Source: a virus
Length of the DNA stretch: 27,567 nt
Virus record (IMG/VR): IMGVR_UViG_3300013123_001016
Location: 1-27,567 of that record
Reading direction: 5' to 3' (one strand)
Shown here: positions 7,449-13,745 of the stretch, piece after piece
Numbering within the stretch: position 1 is the stretch's first letter
Layout of the letters: each line of letters begins with the position of its first letter
The notes under the pieces: model-generated
What the model was told of the DNA's origin: nothing
Seen by the model: only the letters and a program-made list of their open reading frames with translations
Databases searched by the model: none
Translations under genes and position numbers: made by a program

Positions 7449-9662
7449 TCACGCCGGATTCAACACCCCCAGATATGCCATGTTCCGCAATTGCTTCGTG
7501 ATGCTCGTCTCGCTCGGCTCACCCCGGGGATTGTTGATCACCACATTGACCGTCTGGCTGGTGCTCGCCGCGCCGCCCGTAGGGTTGGCGGGCACGGCCG
7601 CCGGCGTCAGATTCATCTCCAGTGACATCGCCTGCGCCATCCGCCGGGCTGCCTCCTCTACCAGGCTCTGCCCCGAAGACATCCCCTCCGCCAACGTCGC
7701 CGGCAACGCGCGTCCCGCCGCCGTCAACGTCGAAAGCGGCCCTGTTTTCGCGTCGCTTCCGGGCAGCAGCGCACGGATCTTGGCGACGATGGCCCGTACC
7801 GCGTCCAGCACCGCGTTTGCCTTGGCGACGATCGAATTTTTGAATGCCTCGATCATCGCACCACCGGCATTGCCCGCGACACTGATCAGGCTATTGAGCA
7901 GATCGGCAATCGTCTTCTTGATGCCCGACCAAATCTCCGATGCCCTGGTCTGAAGGGTCGTCCAAATCTCGACGGTGGTTGTCTGGATGGTCGTCCAGGT
8001 AGTCGTGAAGAAGGTCGAGATCGCCGTCCAGATCGTCGTCGCCGTCGTCTGGATGGTCGTCCAGATCGTGGTGAAGAAGGTGCTGACCGCCGTCCAGATC
8101 GTCGTCGCCGTCGTCTGGATGGTCGTCCAGGTAGTCGTGAAAAAGGTCGAGATCGCCGTCCAGATCGTTGTCACCGTCGTCTGGATGGTCGTCCAGGTCG
8201 TGGTGAAAAAGGTCGAGATCGCCGCCCAGATCGTCGTCGCCGTCGTCTGGATGGTCGTCCAGGTCGTGGTGAAAAAGGTCGAGATCGCCGTCCAGATCGC
8301 CGTGGCTATAGCCTGGATGGTCGTCCAGGTAGTCGTGAAGAAGGTCGAGATCGCCGCCCAGATCGTCGTCGCCGTCGTCTGGATGGTCGTCCAGGTCGTG
8401 GTGAAGAACGTCGAGATCGCCGTCCAGATCGTCGTCGCCGTCGTCTGGATGGTTGTCCATGTGGTCGTGAAGAAGGTCGAGATCGCTGTCCAGGCAGTTA
8501 TCGCCGTCTGTTTGATCGTCTCCCATGCCTGGCTCAAAAATGCCCCGATCTGGGGGATAAGAGCCGTAATGAAATCTCGGATGCCGAACCAGTTATTCTT
8601 CCAGGCCAGATACAGCAATCCCAGCACCGCGATCACGGCCAGGATCGGCAAAATCACCGGTGCAATCGCTGCCACCACCCCAGCGATGGCCGCTCCCACC
8701 CCAGCCAGCGCGCCACCAGCCCCGAATGCCGTCACAATCGCGCCGATGGCCCCGACCACACTTCCGATCGCCACCAACACCGGCCCCACCGCCGCCGCGA
8801 TCCCAGCAAAGATCAGGATCGTCTTCTGTGCCGCTGGCGACAGATTACTGAACTTCTCCGCCAACTTGCTCAGCCCCTGCACCACTTTCAGCGCAATCGG
8901 CAAGAGTTGCGTTCCCAGACTCGCGGCCGCGTCCTTGAACTGTGCAGACAGGATGCGCTGGCTGTTTGCCAAGCCGTCGGATGTCCGGGCAAAATCGCCT
9001 TGTGCCGCCTTCGTCTGCTCCAGGATCAGCGCATATCGCGCCTGTGCCAGCATTGCTGGCGTCAATTCTTTCGTGCTGCTGGCCAGCCCCATCTCCATGG
9101 CCTTGGCCTTCACCGCAGCCTCATTCAGGTTCACCCCCAATGATCTGAGCGGTTCGGACTCACCCAGCAGCCCCGACCGCAGTTTCTCCAGGGCCTCCGT
9201 AGGAGAGATGTTATTGAACGATGCCAGGTCCGCAGCCAACTGGACCAATCCCTGCGACATCTCCGCTGCCGGCGTTGTCCCCATCCCCATCGCCGTGAAC
9301 AGATTCCCGAACGTCCCAACCGCCTCCAGCGCCTCCTGCCTGGACAGACCAAACGATGATGCCGCGCTTTTCGACCATTCCTGGATCACGCCCGCGCTCG
9401 TCCCGAATACGACGTCCACCTTGTTCATGGACTCGTTCAGGTCCGACGCAGCCGCAATCGCCGCTCCACCCATGGCCACCAGCGGCAAAGTAACAGCGGC
9501 TGAGATTTTGCCACCGATGCCGGTCAGCTTCTTGCCGACCTGTTGCATCGTATTCCCCAGCCCTTTCTCGATCTTCGACCGTGCCTTCTGCAGGTCCCCG
9601 TCCAACTCATCCAGCTTGGCTCGGATCGCCACATACGCGGCACCCAATTTCGACTCAGCCAT
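7449..9662 (-). CDS. Tail tape measure protein
   Basis: 737 aa. The protein determines tail length and is later ejected to help DNA entry. The N-terminal 60 residues are helical (AAYVAIRAKLDELDGDLQKA). Residues about 55-265 carry the Phage_MinorTail/TP901 core (VFGTSAGVIQEWSKSAASSFGLSRQEAL, TFGNLFTAMGM). Residues 281-353 are strongly hydrophobic (probably three membrane-spanning helices), 379-587 form the Trp-periodic repeat, and the C-terminal 130 residues are Ala-rich with an RALPATLAEGM-type tail. The ATG at 9662 sits right against a heptamer tract whose GGGGA lies 5 nt upstream and is the only candidate ribosome site. It lies between the chaperone and Dit genes, the standard tail order. 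Confidence 0.96.
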   Translation of the reverse strand: MAESKLGAAYVAIRAKLDELDGDLQKARSKIEKGLGNTMQQVGKKLTGIGGKISAAVTLPLVAMGGAAIAAASDLNESMNKVDVVFGTSAGVIQEWSKSAASSFGLSRQEALEAVGTFGNLFTAMGMGTTPAAEMSQGLVQLAADLASFNNISPTEALEKLRSGLLGESEPLRSLGVNLNEAAVKAKAMEMGLASSTKELTPAMLAQARYALILEQTKAAQGDFARTSDGLANSQRILSAQFKDAAASLGTQLLPIALKVVQGLSKLAEKFSNLSPAAQKTILIFAGIAAAVGPVLVAIGSVVGAIGAIVTAFGAGGALAGVGAAIAGVVAAIAPVILPILAVIAVLGLLYLAWKNNWFGIRDFITALIPQIGAFLSQAWETIKQTAITAWTAISTFFTTTWTTIQTTATTIWTAISTFFTTTWTTIQTTATTIWAAISTFFTTTWTTIQAIATAIWTAISTFFTTTWTTIQTTATTIWAAISTFFTTTWTTIQTTVTTIWTAISTFFTTTWTTIQTTATTIWTAVSTFFTTIWTTIQTTATTIWTAISTFFTTTWTTIQTTTVEIWTTLQTRASEIWSGIKKTIADLLNSLISVAGNAGGAMIEAFKNSIVAKANAVLDAVRAIVAKIRALLPGSDAKTGPLSTLTAAGRALPATLAEGMSSGQSLVEEAARRMAQAMSLEMNLTPAAVPANPTGGAASTSQTVNVVINNPRGEPSETSITKQLRNMAYLGVLNPA
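7968..8495 (-). repeat. Eight 66-bp tandem repeats in tape measure gene
   Basis: Eight head-to-tail copies of a 22-residue unit (residues 390-565), each made of two 11-residue halves: IWTAISTFFTT and TWTTIQTTATT. Divergence between copies is small (T/A, A/V, AIATA for TTATT). The 11-residue period with Trp at position 2 continues one unit before and two units after the tract. Confidence 0.95.
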
Positions 9663-9707
9663 CTAATCCCCAGTCCCTAATACCTGATCCCTAATACCTG
9701 ATCCCCA
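9663..9707. repeat. Heptamer tract, junction 9662/9691, running into chaperone T frame
   Basis: The 28-bp gap is exactly four heptamers (CTAATCC, CCAGTCC, CTAATAC, CTGATCC) and two more units continue into the upstream gene. The chaperone T frame therefore ends MGIRY-stop in repeat sequence and takes its TAG stop from a TTAG step. Confidence 0.93.
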
Positions 9708-10388
9708 TCCGCTTGGTCAATTCCTCAAACTCCCGTTCCCGTTTTGCCTTCTCCTCGCCCTCCAGCCGCCGCGTCGCCGGCGGATGCAGCAGTCGCTTCA
9801 GCCTGGGCAGCCGCCGGGCGCGCTCCAGCGCGACGATGTGCCACGCCAGCCACAGATCGCGCTCGCGCTCGTGGTCCAAACGCCACGCCGCCGCCTGGAA
9901 GAACAGGAAGGTTTCGCGTGGCGTCAGGTCCCAGAACTCGGCTGCCGTCAGGCCATGTTTCAGCGCGTCGGCCAGGAGTGCATTCCAATCCCACTCCTGG
10001 CTTACGCTGGGGGGCTCGCGTTCTCCTCTTCCACGCCGAAACTGATCACGTCGGCGATGGCGCCCAGCACAGCCGTCACCACCGTCGTGAATCCCAGCGC
10101 ATCCAGGATGCTCCATGCATCCTGCACTGTATAGGCGCGCCCGCCCGCTTTGGCATCCCGCCGCCCATGCTCCATGCCGATGGCCAGCAGTTGCGCTGTG
10201 TCGCCGATGCCCAGCTTGTTGTCCTCCAGCGCCGAGAGCAGTTGGAGCATCGGTTTGTCGATGACCCGTTCGGCCTGCGCCAGCGCCCGATTCGTGAACA
10301 GGATCGGATACTCCTCCCCGTCCACCGTCAGCAGCGCCTCGCCCCGTGCCCCGCGTCCCCTGATCCCTGTCTCCTGATCCCTGGTCAT
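9691..10388 (-). CDS. Tail assembly chaperone, long frameshift product (GT)
   Basis: Predicted 232-aa fusion made by a -1 ribosomal frameshift. It holds the first 127 residues of the short chaperone and then 105 residues starting SVSQEWDWNALLADALKHG. The T part contains LTAAEFWDLTPRETFLFFQAAAW, the hallmark GLTxxEFWdLTPRE motif of gp13/gp14-type and gene-transfer-agent chaperones, followed by a charged helical tail. The T frame has no good start of its own: its only upstream codons overlap the end of the short frame. The slip site is C CCC CCA at 10014-10008, and the short frame stops at 10002, two codons later. It sits just before the tape measure gene, as in lambda G/GT. The fusion is inferred; the overlap and slip site are visible. 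Confidence 0.85.
10002..10388 (-). CDS. Tail assembly chaperone, short product (G)
   Basis: 128 aa. The core LLTVDGEEYPILFTNRALAQAERVIDKPMLQLLSALEDNKLGIGDTAQLLAIGME resembles the N-terminal module of siphovirus tail chaperones (a short beta hairpin followed by helices with FTNRAL). The protein would bind the tape measure protein during tail assembly. The ATG at 10388 overlaps the stop of the tail tube gene (TGATG), and a ribosome site (GGAGGTGGG) lies about 9 nt upstream inside that gene. Residues 2-16 (TRDQETGIRGRGARG) are encoded by a mixed heptamer tract, so a repeat was inserted in frame just after the start codon. It stops two codons after the slip site. Confidence 0.85.
   Translation of the reverse strand: MTRDQETGIRGRGARGEALLTVDGEEYPILFTNRALAQAERVIDKPMLQLLSALEDNKLGIGDTAQLLAIGMEHGRRDAKAGGRAYTVQDAWSILDALGFTTVVTAVLGAIADVISFGVEEENASPPA
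10008..10014 (-). other. -1 ribosomal frameshift site C CCC CCA
   Basis: In the short chaperone frame the codons read AGC CCC CCA GCG TAA. The heptamer C CCC CCA has the X XXY YYZ form, so both tRNAs can re-pair one base back (CCC, CCC). The new frame is exactly the long T frame. The stop two codons downstream matches the usual layout. No downstream pseudoknot was evaluated. Confidence 0.8.
10351..10386. repeat. Mixed heptamer tract inside tail chaperone gene
   Basis: On the coding strand the units run AGGGATC, AGGAGAC, AGGGATC, AGGGGAC and GCGGGGC, so the GGGAT and GGGAC families lie in the same 7-bp register. No TTAG step is present. It encodes RDQETGIRGRG. Confidence 0.85.
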
Positions 10389-10789
10389 CAGCTACCCACC
10401 TCCGACCATTCGCCGTCGATCGTCAGATCGATGCTGATCGTCGCTGCGTCCTGGTCCGGCCCTTCCTCGCTCATCGAGGTGATCAGCGCATCGGCCTCCT
10501 CGGTGGCGGTGCCTTCCTCCTCGCGCCGGACTTTGATCAGGTCTCCCGCCCGCATGGCCGCCTTCAGCGCCAGATACGCTGTATCGCTGGGCACGTACAG
10601 CGCGTCCAGTGAGATCGTCGCTCCGTAACGTCCCGCGCTCACCCGCTTTGCTCGGCTGTCCTTCGACGACAGATCGATCTCGTCGTTCGTCTCCTCGAAT
10701 GTCACCCCCGTCTGGCTCCCGACTGCCGTCCACACCGGCGATGCATCCGTCCCCGTGTTCGCCAGCAGCAAAATGTCTGCCCCGTTCAT
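10388..10789 (-). CDS. Major tail tube protein
   Basis: 133 aa. MNGADILLLANTG, VGSQTGVTFEETNDEIDLSSKDS, RYGATISLDALYV, YLALKAAMRAGDLIKVRREEEG, ALITSMSEEGPDQDAATISIDLTIDGEW. This is the standard TP901-1/phi13-type tail tube pattern: a short beta start, the EIDLSSKDS loop, and a closing ATISIDLTIDGEW strand with a beta-sandwich between. Hexamer rings of this protein build the tail tube. The ATG at 10789 has GGGAGG about 5 nt upstream. It lies between the tail terminator and chaperone genes, the normal order. Confidence 0.93.
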   Translation of the reverse strand: MNGADILLLANTGTDASPVWTAVGSQTGVTFEETNDEIDLSSKDSRAKRVSAGRYGATISLDALYVPSDTAYLALKAAMRAGDLIKVRREEEGTATEEADALITSMSEEGPDQDAATISIDLTIDGEWSEVGS

Positions 10790-10802
10790 GCTCCCTCCCA
10801 GT

Positions 10803-10842
10803 TCCTAATCCCTAATCCCTAGTACCCAATACCCAATCCCGG
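10803..10842. repeat. Heptamer tract, junction 10789/10846
   Basis: Units CTAATCC, CTAATCC, CTAGTAC, CCAATAC and CCAATCC fill the gap between the tail terminator stop and the tail tube ribosome site. Confidence 0.92.
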
Positions 10843-10845
10843 CCC

Positions 10846-11262
10846 TCACGCCGGACTCTCCATCAACACAAACCGCACGCTCACAATCCGTCCATAAGCA
10901 TCCTCCTCATCCGCGGCGACCGGCCCATCCGCCGCTGCCACCCACGTCTCGAACCCGTCAACCGCCAGCTCGTGCCGGTGCAGCAGCGCCCGCACCCGCT
11001 CCGCCATCGCCTCTACCGTGGCCGCTGACCCATCCGCCGGCGCATAGCACCGCACGTCCCGAAACACCTCCCGGCCCCGCCGGTTCTTTGCCTCAAGCGG
11101 TCGTTGCGCCACCTCCCCGGCCGACACGATATACGGCAGCGACGCATTCCCCGGCGCCGGGTCCGTCGTAAAAATCGCCGGTCGGCCGTGATACGTCGCC
11201 ACCAGCCCCATCAGCGTCGCATCCCCCGCCAGCCTGCTATAAATCGCCGCCGTAAGATTCAT
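10846..11262 (-). CDS. Tail terminator / completion protein (DUF3168-like)
   Basis: 138 aa. It opens MNLTAAIYSRLAGDATLMGLV, followed by RPAIFTTDPAPGNASLPYIV, FRDVRCYAPADGSAATVEAMAERVRALLHRHELAVDG and GRIVSVRFVLMESP. This is the layout of the DUF3168/tail completion family: N-terminal helix with L..D..L, a PyIv strand, V.CYA followed by an amphipathic helix, and a closing RFxL strand. These proteins cap the tail tube and dock it to the head connector. The ATG at 11262 has AGGATGGG about 6 nt upstream, next to a heptamer tract. It lies between the gp10-like and tail tube genes. Confidence 0.87.
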   Translation of the reverse strand: MNLTAAIYSRLAGDATLMGLVATYHGRPAIFTTDPAPGNASLPYIVSAGEVAQRPLEAKNRRGREVFRDVRCYAPADGSAATVEAMAERVRALLHRHELAVDGFETWVAAADGPVAADEEDAYGRIVSVRFVLMESPA

Positions 11263-11271
11263 GAGTGCCCA

Positions 11272-11298
11272 TCCTAATCCCTAGTACCTAATACCCGG
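11272..11298. repeat. Heptamer tract, junction 11262/11299
   Basis: Units CCTAATC, CCTAGTA, CCTAATA and CCCGGTC lie between the gp10-like stop and the DUF3168-like start. The stop-side flank TGACCGGG resembles flanks of other tracts. Confidence 0.88.
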
Positions 11299-11631
11299 TC
11301 ACCCCTTTTCGATCAGCCTTACAATCGTCGCCGCATTCTCGAACACCGCCGGCCGGATGAACGGATGCGCCGGCATCTTGCGCGTACCGAACTCCACGAA
11401 CTTCCAGTAGAACGGCTTCCCGCCCTTCATTCCCACGCGCCCCTCGATCTCGTTCCCGCGCGCTACCACCTCGTAATCGACGTTCCCCTCCATCCGACTC
11501 GTCCGTTTCGGCGCCCGCGCCCGAGTCTCTCCCGCCGCAAACTGGCACGCCCGGTCCATCCCGTTCACAACCCGGCCCGAAATCTCGGCGATTAACTCCT
11601 CAGCATTCCATTCCTGCACGATCTGCGTCAT
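11299..11631 (-). CDS. HK97 gp10-like head-tail protein
   Basis: 110 aa. MTQIVQEWNAEELIAEISGRVVNGMDRACQFAAGETRARAP is an amphipathic helix that matches HK97 gp10, followed by KTSR-like basic residues, DYEVVARGNEIEGRVG strands, and the hallmark YWKFVEFGTRKMPAHPFIRPAVFEN. Members act at the head-tail joint or as tail completion proteins. The ATG at 11631 has an excellent ribosome site (AAGGAGA, 7 nt spacing), and this site is the last unit of the 8-mer repeat at 11640-11668. It lies between the stopper and terminator genes, as is usual for siphoviruses. Confidence 0.92.
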   Translation of the reverse strand: MTQIVQEWNAEELIAEISGRVVNGMDRACQFAAGETRARAPKRTSRMEGNVDYEVVARGNEIEGRVGMKGGKPFYWKFVEFGTRKMPAHPFIRPAVFENAATIVRLIEKG

Positions 11632-11639
11632 CTCAAAAT

Positions 11640-11668
11640 CTCCTTTGCGCCTTTGCGCCTTTGCGTGA
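11640..11668. repeat. 8-mer repeat CTTTGCGC
   Basis: Three successive CTTTGCGC-type units (coding strand GCGCAAAG). The coding-strand end AAAGGAGA is also the ribosome site of the gp10-like gene. It is followed by a heptamer tract. Confidence 0.88.
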
Positions 11669-11678
11669 GATCAAATCG

Positions 11679-11711
11679 CCCTAATACCCAATATCTAATA
11701 CCTGATACTGG
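11679..11711. repeat. Heptamer tract, junction 11631/11715
   Basis: Units CCTAATA, CCCAATA, TCTAATA, CCTGATA and CTGGTCC lie between the stopper gene stop and the 8-mer repeat. Confidence 0.9.
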
Positions 11712-11714
11712 TCC

Positions 11715-12062
11715 TCACGACCCCGCCTCCAACTCCCCCTCCTTCTGGATCTCCAGACAATCGATCTCCAAATGATGCCCCACGTGGCTGGGATCCCGCA
11801 CGGCGATCACCTCCACCGTCTGTCCCGCCCCGCTCACCAGGTCTCCCCGCCGGATGTCAGCGTCTCCTGCCGTGTAGAAGATATGGGATACCTGCGCCTG
11901 GCGCTGCACAGCGGCCGTGCGCTCGCTCGCATTCGCCGGCCGCAGCCGGCCTCGCACTGTCCCCGCGTCTGCATATCCCAGCGTCCAGCCGCCCTGCCCA
12001 TCATCCGTCCGGGCGGGCCTGGAAATCACAAACTCGTGATTGAACAGCGTCTTGATCCCCAT
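11715..12062 (-). CDS. Head closure / stopper protein (SPP1 gp16-like)
   Basis: 115 aa from ATG 12062; a GTG three bases upstream is possible. NHEFVISRPARTDDGQGGWTLGYADAGTVRGRLRPANASERTAAVQRQAQVSHIFYTAGDADIRRGDLVSGAGQTVEVIAVRDPSHVGHHLEIDCLE shows the head-tail joining fold: an opening strand, a G-G-W turn, a GRLRPA strand, a helix with E-R, an H..Y strand, DIRRGD and EV..VRDPS...HLEI. GAGG lies 5 nt before the ATG. The protein would cap the connector and hold DNA in the capsid. It follows the adaptor gene and precedes the gp10-like gene. Confidence 0.88.
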   Translation of the reverse strand: MGIKTLFNHEFVISRPARTDDGQGGWTLGYADAGTVRGRLRPANASERTAAVQRQAQVSHIFYTAGDADIRRGDLVSGAGQTVEVIAVRDPSHVGHHLEIDCLEIQKEGELEAGS

Positions 12063-12072
12063 CACATCCTCG

Positions 12073-12115
12073 TGTCATCCTGAGCGGAGCACCGCAGTGC
12101 GGAGTCGAAGGATCA
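12073..12115 (+). repeat. Dispersed repeat (copy 2) between adaptor and stopper genes
   Basis: It starts GTCATCCTGAGCGGAGC and ends GGAGTCGAAGGATCACG, in the same orientation as the copy inside the integrase at 132-164. It fills the gap and runs into the last codon of the adaptor gene. The central GCAC-CGCAGTGC can pair into a short hairpin. Confidence 0.85.
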
Positions 12116-12724
12116 CGCCCCCACCATCCGATACCGGTCCAGGATCCGCTTCTCGCTCGGCAGCAGCATCGGCGCCGCGCTCGATCCCAGCATCCCGCCG
12201 CCGCTGACCCCGCCCGATTGTTCGCTCCCGTATTGCACCTGGTAGTCCCCCAGGCTGAGCCCTTGTACCCCCGACACCCCCTCGGCCTCCGCCGCCCGTA
12301 GGCCCGCTTGATAGGTTCGAGCCGCTGCCCGTGTGCACACATCGGCGATGTCGTCTGGGATCGTCGCATACCCGTGCGTATACGTCACCGTCACGATCTG
12401 GATTCCGCTGGCCCAGAAATCATCAATCCGATAGAGAATCCCACTCCGGCCCAGTTTGTAATCGTCATCGACGGTCAGCGTCTCCCCATCCTCAACCACT
12501 GAGGAGATTTCCGTTACCGGCAGTTCGGGCAGAAACAGTTTCGTTCGCCTGGCATCCACGTCGAAGGTGTACTCGTCATCCTCCACCTCCTCGATCTGCT
12601 GGTGGCAGTAGTTCTGGATTGCCGCCGACGCCTCCTCGATGGCGCGCGTAGCAGCCGCACTGCCCGCTAGGATGGCGATTTGCAGGAAATTAGCCAGGTC
12701 ACTGATCGTGCAAAACGCAGCCAT
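12113..12724 (-). CDS. Head-tail connector adaptor (gp6-like)
   Basis: 203 aa. CTISDLANFLQI, SAAATRAIEEASAAIQNYCHQQIEEVEDDEYTFDVDARRTKLFLPELPVTEISSVVEDGETL, KLGRSGILYR, GIQIVTVTYTHGYATIPDDIADVCTRAAARTYQAG matches the gp6/connector adaptor family: a helix bundle with a beta-rich insertion (LPELPVTEISSV, VTYTHGY..IP.DI). It would bind the portal ring and offer a docking surface to the stopper. The C-terminal GGVSGGGMLGSSAAPMLLPSEKRIL is a common ending. The ATG at 12724 is preceded by GGGGGAAG. The sugar cassette and two small genes separate it from the capsid gene. Confidence 0.9.
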   Translation of the reverse strand: MAAFCTISDLANFLQIAILAGSAAATRAIEEASAAIQNYCHQQIEEVEDDEYTFDVDARRTKLFLPELPVTEISSVVEDGETLTVDDDYKLGRSGILYRIDDFWASGIQIVTVTYTHGYATIPDDIADVCTRAAARTYQAGLRAAEAEGVSGVQGLSLGDYQVQYGSEQSGGVSGGGMLGSSAAPMLLPSEKRILDRYRMVGA

Positions 12725-12731
12725 GCCTGCT

Positions 12732-12763
12732 TCCCCCTATCCCTAATCCCCAATACCCAAGAC
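12732..12763. repeat. Heptamer tract, junction 12724/12743
   Basis: Units CTATCCC, TAATCCC, CAATACC and CAAGACC. It enters the 3' end of the zinc-ribbon gene, whose last residues PVLGIGD and TAG stop are repeat-encoded. Confidence 0.9.
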
Positions 12764-13057
12764 CGGCGTCATCGTCCCCTTGTTCTGGTCCGGTTTCCGT
12801 TTCTTGTTCGGCGCCGGTGGCAGGGCCTTAGCAGGATTGGGGGTCGGTTTGGGCCGTAGCCCTTGCCGGATCGCCTCCTCCTCGGTCATCTGGATCGAGC
12901 GTCCCGGACCGATCTCGATCTGCACCATTTTCCCGCCCATACTCGCGCTCACCATCCTTTCATCCACCCCGACCACGTTCGTTGGCCCGCCACACGCGCC
13001 ATGGGCCGCGCCGCAAATCGGGCATCTGCCCTTCACCACGCCTGAGCTGATCAACAT
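12743..13057 (-). CDS. Small zinc-ribbon phage protein
   Basis: 104 aa of unknown function. VVKGRCPICGAAHGACGG contains C12, C15, H19 and C22, a probable zinc knuckle. It is followed by MVQIEIGPGRSIQMTEEEAIRQGLRPK, a short beta-hairpin plus helix motif seen in small phage proteins near the head-tail genes, and a disordered Pro/Lys tail. The last seven residues (PVLGIGD) and the stop codon come from a heptamer tract. The ATG at 13057 overlaps the end of ORF213 by 7 nt and has AGGCGGAG just upstream. It shares the VxIEIxPGR motif with the C terminus of ORF213. A virion or assembly accessory role is only a guess. Confidence 0.75.
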   Translation of the reverse strand: MLISSGVVKGRCPICGAAHGACGGPTNVVGVDERMVSASMGGKMVQIEIGPGRSIQMTEEEAIRQGLRPKPTPNPAKALPPAPNKKRKPDQNKGTMTPVLGIGD

Positions 13058-13692
13058 CTCCGCCTCGCTCTCATCCGGGCGAACCGTTCCCGGTACTTTT
13101 CAACCTCGTCCGGCTTGCAGCACACATACCGTCCCGGAGCGATCTCCACGTGCACCAGATCCGATTTATGCGCTGGCGTCGGCCGTGCCACCACTGGCGC
13201 CGAGGTCTCCTTCAACAACCATGAGCGGGGCAGCGCCAGGAACAGCGGCTTCACCCGATACAACGCCCGCAAAAACGCCAGCCTCCCCGCGTCCCCGCGT
13301 CCCCGCGTTCCCGTGTCTCCGCGTCCCATTTCTTCCTGCCACGCCGCCAACAGCGCCCGTCCGCCGTCGCAATCCCGCACGAACAACAGCTCGCAGGCAT
13401 ACACGGGCACCCGCAGATCACGCAGCAACCCGGCCGTTTGCCGTCGCTCCTCCGCGCGCCCCAGATCCTCGGCCAGGTCGCGCTCGCTCAGCGGCGCCGC
13501 CGCTTCCCAATGCTCCAGGAAACGGAATCCCGCCTCTACCAGGTGCCACGGCACGGTCGTCCCCGGCGCCGCCACCAGCGCCCGCTCAAACGGGAGGAGA
13601 GCGCCGTTCAGCAGCGCCACCGGTAATCCGTGTCCTCTCGCCTGCTGGCTGATGGCCTTATCCTCGCCCCACAGCAGCACTCCCATTGTCAC
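13051..13692 (-). CDS. Unrecognised phage protein ORF213
   Basis: 213 aa from a GTG at 13692 (GGGAGG 7 nt upstream); ATG 13686 is the alternative. Not recognised. The N-terminal 120 residues are mixed alpha/beta (MGVLLWGEDKAISQQARGHGLPVALLNG, RVPVYACELLFVRD). A GRGDTGTRGRGDAG segment at about 122-136 comes from an in-frame heptamer tract. Then come RLAFLRALYRVKPLFLALPRSWLL and a C-terminal SDLVHVEIAPGRYVCCKPDEVEKYRERFA. The C-terminal motif recurs in the next gene. There is no signal peptide or membrane helix. It lies between the methyltransferase cassette and the zinc-ribbon gene, so it may be structural or part of the modification system. Confidence 0.75.
   Translation of the reverse strand: MTMGVLLWGEDKAISQQARGHGLPVALLNGALLPFERALVAAPGTTVPWHLVEAGFRFLEHWEAAAPLSERDLAEDLGRAEERRQTAGLLRDLRVPVYACELLFVRDCDGGRALLAAWQEEMGRGDTGTRGRGDAGRLAFLRALYRVKPLFLALPRSWLLKETSAPVVARPTPAHKSDLVHVEIAPGRYVCCKPDEVEKYRERFARMRARRRC
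13283..13328. repeat. GGGACGC-type heptamer tract inside ORF213
   Basis: Units such as CCCGCGT, CCCCGCG and TCCCGTG repeat at 7-bp spacing. In frame they give GRGDTGTRGRGDAG, with no stop codon. Confidence 0.88.
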
Positions 13693-13700
13693 GCCCGTCC

Positions 13701-13743
13701 CTCCCCTAATACCTGATACCTAATACCCAGCACCCAATACCTC
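13701..13743. repeat. Heptamer tract, junction 13692/13746
   Basis: Units CCTAATA, CCTGATA, CCTAATA, CCCAGCA and CCCAATA fill the gap between the methyltransferase stop and the ORF213 ribosome site. Confidence 0.92.
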
Positions 13744-13745
13744 AG

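Noticed and set aside
7891-8526. 211-codon - strand open frame rich in Asp/His
   Set aside because: Alternative frame of the 66-bp repeats; low-complexity sequence only.
7975-9666. 563-codon + strand open frame rich in Val/Gln
   Set aside because: It is the antisense of the tape measure gene and its repeats; the - strand frame has clear tape measure motifs.
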